NCBI GenBank assembly: GCA_001414345.1
Contig: LLCB01000036.1
Location: 124,001-188,000, forward strand
Origin: Hymenoscyphus infarciens
Lineage: Eukaryota > Ascomycota > Leotiomycetes > Helotiales > Helotiaceae
DNA: 64,000 nucleotides
Direction of reading: 5' to 3'
The translations under genes were made by a program, and so were the position numbers. The notes beneath the pieces were generated by a model. It was not told the origin of the DNA. It searched no databases and was given only the letters and a program-made list of their open reading frames with translations. Positions 21,678 through 34,726 of this stretch are shown piece by piece; positions within the stretch are counted from its first letter, which is position 1; each line of letters starts with the position of its first letter.

Positions 21678-22686
21678 TGTGAATGGTTTCGGGGAAAGAG
21701 AGAACTTTTTCAAGTATGAGGTCGTGCCTTGCGGTTTTGATCATATATTCGATGATAGCAGGGACGATAGCAGGGAGGCGTGGAGGAAGTTTATATTCGT
21801 ATCAATGGGTTCGAGGCATTTGCGACAAAAACTGTCCTCGTTAGGTAAAGTTCAAAGAAATCTCGAACAATCCAACAGTTACCAAGAAGGGAGCTTTCAA
21901 AAAGGAATGTCCAAATTCAGAACGACGAGTGCTGTCCCAAAAGAGTAACCAAAAGCCGAGCTGTCGTGAAGTGAGCGGAAGGAGATGCGAAGAGAGATGC
22001 AAATAGGACAATCAATAATTCTCCGTCTCAAAGAATATAGCGAGTAAAGAATGGACGCCGCAAAGCCTTCTACGAACTCTGGATGCAACAAGCGTCCGCA
22101 TTCGAGATTGGGGCTCGCAGCCGTCGGTAGGAGATGAATGATGTTGAGATTTTAAGGATAGAGATGAGCCAGGAAGTCTCTGGAATTCCCGTCGGGATTG
22201 CATGCCAAAGGTAAGAGAGACAGGAGCTTTCCTTCAAGTTTCCTTCGTTGAATTGACTTTGGGATCTTCGATCTTCCCGGGCCTAGACTTCATTGTTACG
22301 CAGCTCCATTAGGAGGAAGGAACGACTCAGAATCCCTGGATGTTGTTCAACAGAAAGTGCACCAGGATTGACCGCCCTCACCTGAACCTCTCGAGCTTCT
22401 TTTTGGAAAACCCCAAACCAGGATGTTTTAATTTTCAATGGGAGTAGAGAAAAAGTGGGTGTGTAGGGAAAGAGGGAGAAACAAAAAATTGGTATATAGT
22501 TCATTTGCAAAAGAAATCTATCCACCACTCAACCATTTAGCATCATCAAGAAACATACATTTCATATCTCCAATCATAATTCTATCGATGCCAGTGGTTT
22601 GTGAAGAGCAATTATAGCATAGTAGCGTGACTTATCCTGTATGAGGAGGCATGTCGGGGTGGGAGGCTCATAAGTGTACAGTAGAA
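21678..22686. other. 1-kb intergenic region, no gene seen
   Basis: Promoter side of the MHYT gene and 3' flank of the PCS60-like gene. Frames present are short, without domain or splice support. Composition is normal for the gene island. Confidence 0.4.
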
Positions 22687-24305
22687 CTAGAGTTTTGCCT
22701 TTGGGATATCCTGCTTCGTCATTGTATCGGCTACAATGCGACGTTGGATCTTGCCTGTGGCTGTCTTGGGCATGTTGTCTGTAAAATAGATCTAAATGAG
22801 TGAAAGATTAGTCTGGAGATCTACTACAAGATGTTGGATTTTTGGCTGGGGAGACAACACACCTTTTTAGGAATCTTGAATTTGGCAACCTTTTCGGAAA
22901 CCCAATCTCTCAATTCTTTCTCACTCAAGTTCTGTCCACTCTTTGGCACAATGGCGACAGCCACTTCTTGTCCAAACATCTCGTCGGGAATAGCGAAACT
23001 AACAGCTTCGCTAATCTTGGGATGCCGTGCAAGAACATTGTCAAGTTCGATAGGACTGATTTTCTCACCACCCTTGTTGATCAATTCCTTGATTCTTCCG
23101 GTGATAATCACATATCCGTCCTTATCTTGCTTTCCCTGATCACCAGTTCTAAAGTATCCATCTTTGGTGAAGGCGGTCTTGTTGGCTTCGGGATTGTTTA
23201 AATATCCCTTGGTGACATTTTCACCACGAATACAGATCTCCGCCTCCGAACCTTGAGGTACCTTGTTTCCTTCCTGGTCGATAATGGCAATTTCGACACC
23301 TTGACCAATACCAACGCTCCCGGGTTGACGTTTTCCTGGTGGAAGGGGATTTGAAGTCATTTGATGCGAGGCTTCAGTCATGGCATAAGCTTCGAGAACT
23401 GGTGCGTTGTACGCTTCTTCCAGCTGGTGGAAAATGGTTGGTGATAGAGGGGAGGAACATGATCTGATAAAACGAATATTGGGTTTTGTGGAAGGAGGTG
23501 GGTTCTTGAGGAGAATTTGGTGGATTGTTGGCACGGCAGTATACCAATTGGCTTTGTGAGTGATAAAGTCATCCCAGAATTCCGAAGCAGAAAATTTGAG
23601 AGGTACCACAACTGATCCACCAGAGTAGAGTGGTGCTAGGAAGCCGGCGAGGAGACCGTGAACGTGGAAAAGTGGCATAACAAGCATCGTACGGTCAGCT
23701 GGTGTGAGCTTGTATGTATCCTTGATATTCTTCATTGTTCGAGTGAGGTTTCGGTGCGTCAATGGCACTGCCTTGGGTCGGCCAGTGGTACCACTTGTGT
23801 GAAGGACGAGGGCGATATCATCTGGTTGAGCCTGCTCGACCTTTTGGTTGCCTTTTCCCTTCAACTTCCCCTCATCCTTAACGTCCAGTACCACTTCTTG
23901 TCCATTCCAATAGCATTCTGCAATGGCAGCCTGGTATTTTCTCGCTGCTCTCACCGCAGGCCCGTCTTTCTGGAACGAGCCTTTTGGGACAAGAGCCACG
24001 GCAGACTTCAGATCATCAATGTAGAATTCGAATTCCTCTTGTTTGTATGCCGAGTTGAGAGGGGCTGCAATTCCTCTTTGCCAGGCGCTAGCAAGAAATG
24101 CAACAATGAATTCGTATGTATTTGGGAGAGCGATTGAGACTGCAGCCTCGGGGGTGAGACCGAGTTTTGCGAGTTTCTTTTGGAAGGAGAGGACTTCGGC
24201 AGAGAGGGCTTTATAGGAGACGATGAGGGGTTGGGTCTTGCTGGGGATAATGACAGCGGTTGAATTATCCCCGGAGGAGAAGGAATTGGAGAGGGTGGTA
24301 GCCAT
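22687..24305 (-). CDS. PCS60: Peroxisomal AMP-forming acyl-CoA synthetase, PCS60/oxalyl-CoA synthetase-like
   Basis: Two exons, 24305-22863 and 22791-22687, with a 71-bp intron; 515 residues. Adenylate-forming motifs are in order: LHTSGTTGRPKAV (phosphate loop), YAMTEASHQM, YFRTGDQG, RIKELINKGGEKISP, and the catalytic-lysine motif PKTATGKIQ with Lys495 in the short last exon. The protein ends in AKL, a PTS1 signal, so it is peroxisomal. Its closest relatives are yeast Pcs60 and plant AAE3, which make oxalyl-CoA from oxalate, CoA and ATP; which acid is used here is inferred. A longer upstream frame lacks an ATG before 24305. It shares a 470-bp divergent promoter with the SPF45-like gene. Confidence 0.93.
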
Positions 24306-24776
24306 GAGGAGAGGACTTCGGCGGGTGGAAGAAGGGATTTTGATGATGAGTAAGAATTGATGTACAACCAGGTAACTAGGTGGTATACAATGAGCCAAGA
24401 AAAACAATTGATTTAGGGAACTCGGGAGTGAACTAAAGAACAAACTTTCTACAGCTTGAAATAGATATCGGAGAAGGAGATTTCAGAGGCGTTCCAAATT
24501 CTGTATTAGCCTGGTGACGTGACAGACACTTGCTCGTTTTAGCTTCACTTCCCCAGTCTTATCGCCCGCTTCGGGAGTTCGGGACCTCGGGAGTTCGGAC
24601 GGGAGTCGTGGAGAGCTTTTTCACGGGCCGCGGAACGGCACCGGTTTTGTGACACCCTCCGATTTTAAGCCGATCCAATGTGCACCGTAGCCTCACCAGT
24701 CTGCTCAAGCAAGGCTGGAAAAGGAAGGACGGACGGATTCAAGTTCAACCTCGTTCAACCCTCCCTCCTCTACAAC
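24306..24776. promoter_or_regulatory. Divergent promoter between PCS60-like and SPF45-like genes
   Basis: 471 bp between two head-to-head start codons. It includes a GC-rich core near 24560-24640 with GGGAGTTCGGGACCTCGG-type repeats. An ATG at 24678 is in frame with the SPF45-like gene but lies upstream of conserved sequence. Confidence 0.45.
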
Positions 24777-26460
24777 ATGTCGAACCCCTCAAACTCATCG
24801 CCTGCTCCTAGAGCTGGCCTCTCTCTATACGCCAATCTGCTAGACCCCGGTGCGACTACAACAGCCGCAAGTGTCTCTCGAGGACCAGTGGTCTTCAAGA
24901 CTGGAACCTCGGAGCCAATAGACGATGCCTCTGCGAAGAAAACTCAAATAGACGCTGGTATATCATCGTCTCTTCTCTATCTATAAAATTAATTACTCAC
25001 CTTGCACTTCTGCGTTTTAGCAACCCTGCGATTCCAACCTACCAAAAGACCTCAATTGGCGCAGAAGCCCAAACCAAAATCCCAATTTCCAAAAGCCCCT
25101 CTAGCACCAGAGAACCCCGGAAATGCCCCAACAACCTCGAAACCACAAGCTTTAGCAGCAGCGAGGCCAGCCGCGAAAAACACCTTAGCTGACTGGACTG
25201 CGACGGGAGATGACGACGATGTGAATGGGTTTTATGGCGGAGGAGAGAAGCGCCAAAGAGGAGGCCGGAAAAGGAGAAAGAACAAACACAGAGAAGAACA
25301 TGTCGCAGTTCAAGACTGGGACGATATATATGATCCAGCGAGGCCAAATAATTACGAGGAATATAAACACAGCGATGAGAAGATACGCGAAATAAGGGAA
25401 TGGAAAGACAGGCTATACGCGCATAGGATGGCTAGGAAAACGGAAAGCGAAAAGGATAGTGACGAGGAAGATTATCGTCCGCAAATGAAGAGTATGGGAC
25501 TGTCCTTTTTCAATCTTGGGGAGTTTACTAACAGAACTCAGGTCAATTTGCACCTCCCTCCAACTACTCCTTCGCTCCACCCCCTATGGACTCGCCTCCA
25601 CGAAAGCCGCTCGACGATTCAAGACCCAAAAGTCCGGCTCAATTACAGAATCAGCCTCCGCCTCACCCTTCGCCACCGCGAGCGGTTCCTGTCGAAACAG
25701 CAGGCACAGTATCACGAGCCCCAGTCCGTTACAATCTTCCAGCTGCACCCAGCGAACTTCCAGCATCAGAAGCAGAACTTGAAAAGGCGCTTGCAGCCGA
25801 GCCCGAAGAGGATGACGAAGCTCCACAAGGCGATGAAGCTCCCCGCTCTCTCCGTCCCGGACAAAAAGGCTTTGCCGAACGTCTCATGTCCAAATATGGC
25901 TGGAGCAAAGGAACTGGTCTGGGAGCAGATGGTTCTGGTATCGTCAACCCCTTACGTGTCCAAATTGAGAAACGAAAGAAGAAATCAGATGCCGAAGGTG
26001 GTGGATTCCGTGATCCCCCCGGTGGACGCGGGAAAATCATCGGAGGCAAAAAGAATATCCCTGAAAAGGATTCCGAAGCTGGTAAATTTGGTCCCATGTC
26101 CGAGGTCATTGTGTTACGGGGAATGGTTGACGGTATGAATCTTGATGAGGAGGTTGAAGGTTCCGGAGATGGTGGACTGATGCAGGAAATTGGTGATGAG
26201 TGTGATGAGAAGGTATTGTTTATTTGCCCCTGGACAAACGATTGGATCTCTTTATACTAATATGAATATAGTATGGCCGCGTAGAACGAGTCTACATCGA
26301 TCGACATGGCGAGAAACCAAAGGTTTTCGTCAAATTTACAAATCAGCTTTCTGGTTTGCGGGCCGTAAATGCCCTTGAAGGACGGCTGTTCAACGGCAAC
26401 AACATATCCGCCCTTTTCTACAATACAGAGGCCTTTGAGGTGGGGAATTATGATTTATGA
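24777..26460 (+). CDS. SPF45/RBM17-like splicing factor (G-patch plus RRM-type UHM)
   Basis: Four exons: 24777-24957, 25021-25491, 25542-26212 and 26272-26460; 503 residues. Near the N-terminus is GLSLYANLLDP, a signature of SPF45. Exon 2 carries the conserved DWDDIYDPARPNNYEEYK segment. A G-patch lies around residues 326-360 (GFAERLMSKYGWSKGTGLG). The last ~85 residues form an atypical RRM/UHM (YGRVERVYID ... KVFVKFTNQLSGLRAVNALE). Human SPF45 acts in 3' splice-site choice; plant DRT111 is the counterpart. The first ATG at 24777 is preceded by CAAC; another at 24678 would add 33 unconserved residues. Confidence 0.9.
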
Positions 26461-26929
26461 AAGGATGGAAGAAATCGCTCAATGTAGTACTAATAATCAA
26501 GAAATGCCGCATGGTCAAGCAAAATGGAACCATTACATTGTTTCCCTTGGATGAGATTGATGATAATGATAGAAAGAATTATCTGGACATAGCTGACCCT
26601 CGCTGTCTGTCGAATCAAGATGAAGACAAATTATTTCCGGTGCAAGGTACTCTGAACCTTGAACTGCCTGTCCTTGTCATAGCTCGCTTGGGAAGCGATG
26701 CTTGGTTTTGAAGAACAAAAAGAGAGACCTCGCGTGCGTACCGACGGCGAAGTGCAACAAAACTTTCTGTTCTACATGCCGATTCAAGACCGGGCTCAGG
26801 GGTAGTAAACTCTAAATCATCCAGCTCTTGAAATTCTGGAGCCAAGTTCTGCAACGAGAAAACAACTCCGCGCGACCAAATCGACTTTTTAGAAATAACA
26901 CTACAACCATACACCGTAGCGATAAGTAG
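26461..26929. other. Unassigned normal-GC stretch before the LINE
   Basis: A plus-strand frame (26457-26711) and a minus-strand frame (26615-26914) overlap here; the minus one ends at the LINE boundary. Neither shows a domain I recognise. Either may be a remnant of a gene truncated by the LINE insertion. Confidence 0.3.
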
Positions 26930-27379
26930 ATATGTGTAATCGTCTTTTAAAGGCCTATTCCCCTAATAGCGAATCGTATAGTATCGGGCTAGCCTTTAGT
27001 CGAGAAGAAAGACGCTGATAGACGCGTTTATAGCTCTTACCTCTTAGCTGAAGCTTGATAGCTTAAGGTATATAGTAACTATAGTCTCCTAAGGAAGAAG
27101 AGAGCATTGCTAAACAGTACTATGATCCCTTTCCTTGATTTAATTATTAAATACCTCTTTACGCTAGAAGTATAGGGCGATTAGAGTTAGCTCTAGTAAG
27201 CTATTTAGTAACTCTAAATAGACTTTAAAGCTTATAATACGTATTAAAACGTGTTAATCTAGAAGCTCTTAAGTAAAGGTAAAGGAGCTTAAAAGTAGTA
27301 GTAGAGCTAGAGTGCGTCTGCTAATATACTAACCTATACGTCTGTTACTAGGAGTACTAGCGCTAGTAATAGTAATGGT

Positions 27380-28610
27380 CCTATTATATACGTGTCCTCT
27401 TCTATTATAAGAGCCTCTACTCTCGATAGCCTAGTAGCTAAAGAGATATATATACTTATTAACTATAATATTACTAAGGAGCGCCTACGAGCCCTCTTAA
27501 AGCTATCTAAGAAGCTTCTATAGTAAGTAAATAAAGCTATTACTATAGTACTTAGCGTATACCTTAGCTATAATAATAATAGCGTATACTCTACTACGAA
27601 GATACTAGTTATACTAAAGTAGATAGAGGCTGCTAAGCTAATAAATAGTAGAGACGTCTTTCTCTACGCTAGTAACCTTATAATAGTAGAGAAGATAGTA
27701 TACTATAGAGAAGAATAGGTAGGCTTTCTAGAGAAGAAGGCCGCGGTCCTAGTACCGATATAGAGAGTAGTTATATCTTCGATACTAATTAAATTAGTAG
27801 ATATAAGAGACTAGGAGGTTATAGCTAAGAAGCTATATACTACTAACCTAACCCTTATTCATAGCTTAAAAGAGATCTTAGGTATTAGATAGCTCTTTAA
27901 ATAGAAGCTAGGAAAGAATACTAACGCTATTATAGTAGAATTCTATAATATAGAGATTGCTAATGCCTATATTAAGGCATGTAAAGTAGTATAGGAAGGA
28001 GCTCCTAAATCTATATAATAGCATAGCTGAAAGGCCTAAGTCGTCTAATACTTTTACTACTATAGATATAACTATATAGTATATATATATAAAGCTAAGT
28101 GAAAGTATAGCTTCTATACTATAGACTATAATACTAAGGACTATATAGGGGATAAAACCTTCTATAAGTATACTAACTATAAACTCTTATATACGGTATT
28201 CTTAAAAGACTGTAAATTCTATAGCTAGGCTATAGAGAGAGTTAAGAATAAGAGAAAGCGCCTATAGCTATAGCTGCTATTCCTAGTAAGGCTAGTCCTT
28301 ATACTATTAGTCTCTTAGCAGGGAAGTAGAGCTACTACGCTAGACAAAGAAGTACTAGAGAAAGAGAACAACGACCTATTTACAGGACTCTCTACTCTCT
28401 CCCTCTAAGCTAAACTTACTATCTAAGACGTCTACGAGGATGTTTAAATAGAAGAAGGAGTAGTAGAGGCAGATAAGGTATCTCTAGTAGTAGTAGAAGG
28501 AATTGTAGAGAGATTAAGAAAGAAGAAGAGAGAAGCGAGGGTTACTCTATAAAAGCCTATCTTACCTAAACCCTCTATCTTTACTACCTCTACTAATCTA
28601 CCTACTACTT
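27380..28610 (+). pseudogene. LINE ORF1 relic with CCHC zinc knuckles
   Basis: Decayed frame. Around 28040-28230 three consecutive knuckle-like units are recognisable although several cysteine codons now read as tyrosine (TGT to TAT, a G-to-A change). Downstream is basic sequence (IERVKNKRKR). Function in life: RNA-binding coat protein of the element. Confidence 0.55.
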
Positions 28611-29089
28611 AATAACTATTTATAGTACTAACCGACCTAAGTAACATCTTCGGTTAAAATAGCTAGTCTTTTAGGACCCTAAATATACTAACCTAGTAGC
28701 TTAAGCTCTAATATAGAAAATTCGACAGCTTTTCTATAAAGCTTAGAGACGACGAAAACGTTAGCAATAAGTATACTATAGTAATAAAAAGTAGTAAGAG
28801 AGCTATAAAGAAGATATACTTCGCCTCTATATCTAAAGTCAAATAGGCTAGGCTTACTAGTAATAGGAGATATAATAGCCTAGTATAAAAGTACGACGAA
28901 ATTACTAAGAGCTATACTATGAAAAGGGCTATTAACTATACTAGTATAGAATTAGCTCTAGAGTTAGAGGACAACCTTACTAATGTCTTCTCTAGTATTC
29001 TATTAAGTTTAGAGGTATTATTAAATGCTCTATCTATAGACGTCTTAAGTACTAAGGCTATAAAGCGTCGAACCTCTCTCTAAACTAAT

Positions 29090-32000
29090 TAATAAGTATA
29101 CGCTAGTACTCTACTCTCTCTATCTTATAGTATAATATTAAAAAATCATATAACGTAATAAACCTACTACTATGAAATAAGATAGTATAGGAGTATAATA
29201 TTATAGCGATTTAAGAGCTATAGCTAAATAGCTATAATGAAAAACTTACCTATAACCTCTCTTAAGAAAGATTTAAAGCTTTTATAAGTAGATAGAGTAG
29301 GCTACTTATATACTTTCTTATAAATAGAAAAATCAATCCTACTTTAGTAAGAGTTACTAGTAGAGGCGATTATTTATACTCCCTCTATATTACGCTGAAA
29401 ATAGACAATAGCGACGAAGTTATTACTATTTATAATATCTATAACCTCTAATAGTAAGGTTAGCTAGGTAAGACATATATAGAAGGGAAATAGGAAAGTA
29501 TTCTAATCTAATCTATTCTACTAGAACTCGACGTAGTACTTAAAAAGTATAGAAATAATAAATAGGTAGTAGTAGAGGACTTTAACTTATATTATAAAGA
29601 ATAGTTTAGAGACTTACTATTATCTATATATAGCTAAAGGAGGAAAGCTTAAGCTACGGCTTTACTAAGTATAGTAGGAGAAAGACATCTAGAGCTAGTA
29701 CTACTAAAAGGCTTAGTTACTAGACCTCGATCTAATATTCGATCTTACTTAATTAGGACTACTATTAACTTAAGTTAGTATAACTTTAGACTTATAGACT
29801 CGATCTAGTTATATAGGGTCTAAAAAGACCTAGATATAGCTACTAACCACGTCCTAGTTAAAACAGTCCTCTTTATTAACTATACGCCTACTCTAGTTAT
29901 AGTTAATAAGGACTTTAAGAGAACAGATGTAGAGCTTCTTAATATAATACTTCTACTACTTCTTCTAAAGTCTAAAATCTATACTATAGCTAATCTAGAT
30001 ATAGTAGTTGATCTTATAATTTAAGTAGTCTAAGTAGCTATATAAGCCTTAATACTAGACTATGTTCTTACTCTTAAATCGATGCCTAGCTTTATATAAG
30101 AGTATAGGGAGGCTATTTAAGAAGTTAAGCGTATATAAAGAAGGTAGAATAGATTAGATAGTATAAAGTATGATCTAAGAGCCTTCTAAGAAGCTAAAAA
30201 GATAAGAAAGAAGCTAATTATAATTGCTTAAAGAGATATTTATAGAGATAAGGTGTTAAATATAAGAGATAAGAAAGGGCTATAGGCTTTAGTAAGGTAG
30301 ATAAGATTAAGAAGGTCTCGAGCCCTTACTTTTACTCCTAATCTAAAGAGAGGAGATAGTATAATAGTAGAGGATATATAAGTAAAAGCTGATATACTAT
30401 AATAAACCTTCTTCTTATCCTTTCTTAAACCCGACCTCTTAGATACCTACTTTTACCTATATTACTCTTCTAAAGAGCTCTAAACCTCTATTTAGGAATA
30501 CGAAGTAAGAGTAGTAATATAAGAGACGTTACTAGATAAAGCTCTAAAAGAAGATAGAATACTAAATAGAGTTATCTAGATAATAGCTAGTATTCTTACC
30601 TTATATCTTACTAATATCTTTAATAAGTCTATAAAACTTTAGTACTATCTGAAAGGGTTTAAGAAGTCTATTATAGTTACTCTATATAAGCCTAGAAAGA
30701 AGACGTACGCTAAACTTAAATTATACTATTCTATTGCTCTTATAAACACGATAGGTAAGGTTATAGACTTAGTACTTGCTAAAAGGATCTAATACTATAT
30801 AGAGAAACACTTTATACTACTAATAATATATATAAGAGGTCGTAAGTAATCATTATATAAGTATAGTATCTACCTCTTACTTAAAAAGATATACTTAGCT
30901 TAGAGAAAGAGAAAAGTAGTAAGCTTACTTATACTCGACATCTTAGGAGCCTTTGACTATACGTTATATAAGAGGCTAATCTATAATATAAAGAAAAGAG
31001 GCTTACTTCTAGAAGTTATTTACTAGATATTTAGCTATCTTATAAAGAGAACTACCTAGATTAAGCTATTTAAAGGCATAAGTAATATATATAATATAAT
31101 AACTAGAATCCTCTAAAGCTCTCCTCTCTCTCTTATCCTCTATCTCTTTTATAATATAGACCTTATTAATATTAATAGAGGCTATGATCTATCTATAAGG
31201 TATATTAATAATATATACTTCCTTATAGAGGGCTATACTATAGAGGCTATAATCTAAAAGCTAGAGATTATATATTATAAAGCTAACGATTAAGCTTAAA
31301 AACACGCCTTAGTATTCGCTTCTACTAAGTATAAGCTTATCTACTTTATCTATAAAAGGGATAAAAAGCATATTTACGACGAATTCTAGCTTATTGATCT
31401 AGAATAGAGTAGGATTATTAAAGCTATATCTTATACCTAATATCTAGGAGTTATCTTAGACTTTAAACTAAATAGTATAAAGTATATAAAACACGTTAAG
31501 GTTAAGATCGAGAAGTCGATTTAGGTACTAAGTAGTATAGTAGAGTTAACGTGAAGTGCTTTAATAAGTGATATAATCACTCTTATAAAAGCGATTATTA
31601 TACCCTAGATCTTATTTACTAGCTTGACTTAGTAGATATCTAACCTAATAGTATAAGATTAAAAGACTTATTAGAAGAAGATAATCTAAATACTAAATGC
31701 CTTCTAAAAGAAGGTACTATATATAGTAACTAGAGCCTTCTAAACTATAGTAGTAATAGTTATTAAAGCTGAAACGGATTTCCTTCTAATCGACATTTAG
31801 CTAGACTATACTAGTATGATTTCTATAAACCGAATTAAAGTATTACTTATATATATATATATTATAATACTATAAGAGAGAGGAACTATTAGAGATAACT
31901 TAGCTTGTCTCTCCCCTTTTTAAGAACTTAAGTATAAGGTATAAATAACTATTAGACGATAATAATAAGAAAAAATTAAAAGGAAAATCTCGATTATTAT

Positions 32001-32560
32001 TAAACTATAGTAGTTACTATCTAATATCTATATTGTCTTAGACGCTGAGATAGTAGTAAAAGAATATAACGAAGTCTAAAAACAATCTCGCTTTATATAT
32101 ATATAAGTCTTTATAGATAGAAGTAATATTAATAACTGAGTTAGTATAGCTGTATAGGAACTATATAAAGAGTAGGTATATAAAATAGATATTAGACTAA
32201 GTAATTAGTTTATAGTTTATAGAGCTAAGCTTATTAGTATATAGATAGCTCTTAGTATAGTAAATAAGGGAGGAGATATAGTGAAAAAGCTTACTATCTT
32301 TACTAATAACTAAGCTGTTATCCTATTATTTACGAGACTTAGAAACTAGTCTAGGTAATTTATTCTAAGAAAGATATACTAGCTATATAGTATCTTAAAA
32401 AGGAGGAACGTAGAGGTAATAATTCAATAGATCCTAGTATATATAAGTGTTCTAGGTAACGAAAAGGCTAACGAGCTTACGAAGTAAGCTACTAGTTAGC
32501 GATTAAAAGAGAATAAGAAGAAGGGGTTACTAAAAGCCTTAAAGTAGTATATAGCGTAGC
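29090..32560 (+). pseudogene. LINE ORF2 relic: endonuclease, reverse transcriptase, RNase H
   Basis: The endonuclease start reads YYNIKKSYNV near 29130 (relatives: 'QYNVxKSRD'). Reverse transcriptase shows SIIVTLYKPRKK, YYSIALINTIGKVID and, at 30933-30960, LDILGAFDY, matching the 'LDxSGAFD' motif. The active-site loop near 31200-31220 reads RYINNIYFL where relatives have 'xxDD', i.e. two Asp codons converted to Asn. RNase H includes YISVLGNEKANELTK near 32435-32475 (relatives: 'HxGxxGNExAD/NELAK'). Many stops make it inactive. Confidence 0.8.
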
Positions 32561-33317
32561 TCTTATAGCTCCTGTCCTCTTATAAAAGAATAATTAATTT
32601 AGTAGCTAGATCTCTTTAATACTAAAAGTAGGACCTTAGAGATACTAGTATACTATATAAGAAAAGATAAGTAAAAGAGAGGATCTTGCTATTTCGCTAT
32701 ACTTAATAACTATACTAAAACCTTATAAAGGCTAAATCATCTAGATAAGAACTAAGAAGATTAGCCTAAACGGATACCTATATAAGATTAATAGAATAGA
32801 CGACCTATAGTATAAATATAACTAATTATACTAAACTATTAAATATATACTTAAAGACTATAAAGACTTTAAAGATTTATAACTAGAGTATATAAGAGTA
32901 GAGTATACTAGTAATACTAGGGTCTTTCTTTTAAACAGTAAACTTATACTTAAAACTGTCTCTTTTATACTTATAAGTGGTCTTTTAGACTAATTTATAG
33001 TATACGCTAAAACATATTTGCCTCTATAAATAAGAGGCACTATAAAGAGGACGGCTAGAGCGGTATTACGACGATTATTATCTATACTAACTAAGCTTTT
33101 AAGAGAGCTATTATATTATAATATAACATATACTAGATCGGAAGGCGAGGTTAGGATAGAGGTCATACTTAGAGTTTAGATTATTTGATTTATTTTAGGT
33201 CTCTTTTATCTTTCTTTTATTAGCTCTAGATGTAGAGCCGATGGCTCGTGACTATATTTGTAGACTAGACCTAAATAGTGCGTCTATATATCTGCTAAAG
33301 CGGATAAATAGACTATT

Positions 33318-33327
<10 letters not shown>

Positions 33328-33355
<28 letters not shown>

Positions 33356-33427
33356 ATAAAAAAAATAAAAAAAAAAAAAAAGGATAAAAAAAATAATAAT
33401 TAAAAAAAAAAAAAAAAAAAAAAAAAA
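33328..33427 (+). repeat. Poly-A tail of the LINE
   Basis: About 100 bp of nearly pure A with a few interrupting T or G bases (AATAATAAAAAAAATAAA words). It marks the 3' end of the retrotransposon and its plus-strand orientation. Confidence 0.85.
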
Positions 33428-33591
33428 GTTCTACAACGACTATTTTTATTTCGGTCTAGTCCCCTCTAGGGTAAAATTTACAAATGGACCAACTTATTAC
33501 TTCCATCATTAAACAAGATCCATAACCCGTCAAGCGACCTTCTTATTTTGATCCTCGATCAACTGAATTTAGGCATCCGTTCCCGTCGTTC

Positions 33592-34709
33592 TTAGAAGTT
33601 AGCACTTCCATCCATAGACCCAATAGTGGGAACTTCTATAGATCCTAACACTTTCGTGTTAGACCCACCAGGACCTCTCATAAACCACACCATTGGAGAA
33701 TCTTTCCAAATTGGTCTTTGTTCACTTGTAGTCGTCACTACCACCAGGAGATATAACAGCACGGTAAGTATAGAAAGTGTTGCCGGGAAAGCTAACCACG
33801 TCCCTTAAACCTGTAAACAAGGCAAAGATTAAGAAACTTGTCCAACGGCATCCTTGGGCCCTGTTTCACTGCCAAATATTCGGATCCAAGCAGTGAGAAT
33901 ACTCGAGATATTGGAAAAAGCACTTTGAATCCTTCCAGAATCCGTGTCGCCATTGTTGAACAGTTTTTGCAGTAGCAATGGCGCTACGAAATCCTCATAC
34001 CTGGGGGTTTCATTGACATAAGAGTGACTTGCGAATCGGGCGTGTATAATCCCCAGAAGGTTGTCTTTGAAAAAATACGCAAGTGAATTGGAAGGGAGCG
34101 TGTAGATACACTTATGCTCGACCAAAGATATTGATAGCTCTGTGTTTTGACCTCATGTAAATGTTAGCCGTCGGGATGATGTATCCAGCTTATAGCCAAT
34201 TTATTTTAACCAAACAGTCTCCTCATCCGATAGACAATGAGTATCAACCGTACCAGCCATACCCCAGTGTGACAGCTGATTTGTAGCATTCAACCCTCAG
34301 ACAAGCGAGCCCGACGTTGGGATTTGACGCTCGTTAACTTCGTAATTGCATTGTATATGTTGACGCATAGCCACAACGTGCAAGAAGCTGCACCATAACC
34401 ACGAGATCGCCATGTATTTCCATCAGCCTCAGTAACACAGTTCGATAGAGGCTGTCTAGTAGTTAGGTTAGTCTTCTTCCCTGACATGTCCGTCTTGCCT
34501 ACAAGGATGACAGACAGAAAACCACCCTGGTATACTGCGGAGGCTGTCTGGTCCAATTCGTCGTTGATTTCTGCAAAAGTCGTGGTGTTGTCAAACATGG
34601 TGAAGGCCAAGTTGGTCCATCGAACGAGATCAAATAGTGACCCATTGGCATTCGAAAACCAACTCCATTGTATCTGGCCAATACACGAGTCTGTTGGTAT
34701 AGGTTCAAT
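33592..34709 (-). pseudogene. C-terminal remnant of a DUF3176-like integral membrane protein
   Basis: Three minus-strand coding blocks with normal composition. Block 1 (34709 to about 34290): IQWSWFSNANGSLFDLVRWT ... NCVTEADGNTW ... ASCTLWLCVNIYNA. Block 2 (about 34125-33830): CIYTLPSNSLAYFF ... LLLQKLFNNG ... SSILTAWIRIFG. Block 3 (about 33810-33592): WLAFPATLSILTVLLYLLVV membrane helix then RPIWKDSPMVWFM, stop at 33592. Order and motifs match the C-terminal half of fungal DUF3176 proteins (Cys-rich ectodomain, last membrane helix, PxWKxSP tail). The N-terminal half is missing, and the block 2-3 junction has no clean intron in frame. So it looks truncated by the repeat at 34.7-34.9 kb. Not RIP-mutated. 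Confidence 0.55.
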
Positions 34710-34726
34710 TTAAACGTAGGTCTCCT

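Larger units (their letters stand above)
26930..33427 (+). mobile_element. RIP-mutated non-LTR retrotransposon (Tad1/I-like LINE), about 6.5 kb
   Basis: An abrupt drop in GC near 26930 and a poly-A-rich tail at 33328-33427 bound an element with LINE gene order on the plus strand: an ORF1 relic with CCHC knuckles (about 28040-28230), an apurinic-endonuclease-like relic from about 29128, reverse transcriptase (about 30653-31250) and RNase H (about 32080-32490). Stop codons are frequent and transitions dominate. The word CTACAAC occurs just before the left boundary (about 26902) and just after the tail (about 33432), a possible 7-bp target duplication. The presence of RNase H and CCHC knuckles suits the Tad1 or I group. 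Confidence 0.85.

Noticed and set aside
26457..26914. Overlapping small frames on both strands beside the LINE
   Set aside because: No recognisable family; kept only as an unassigned stretch because truncation by the LINE is possible but unproven.
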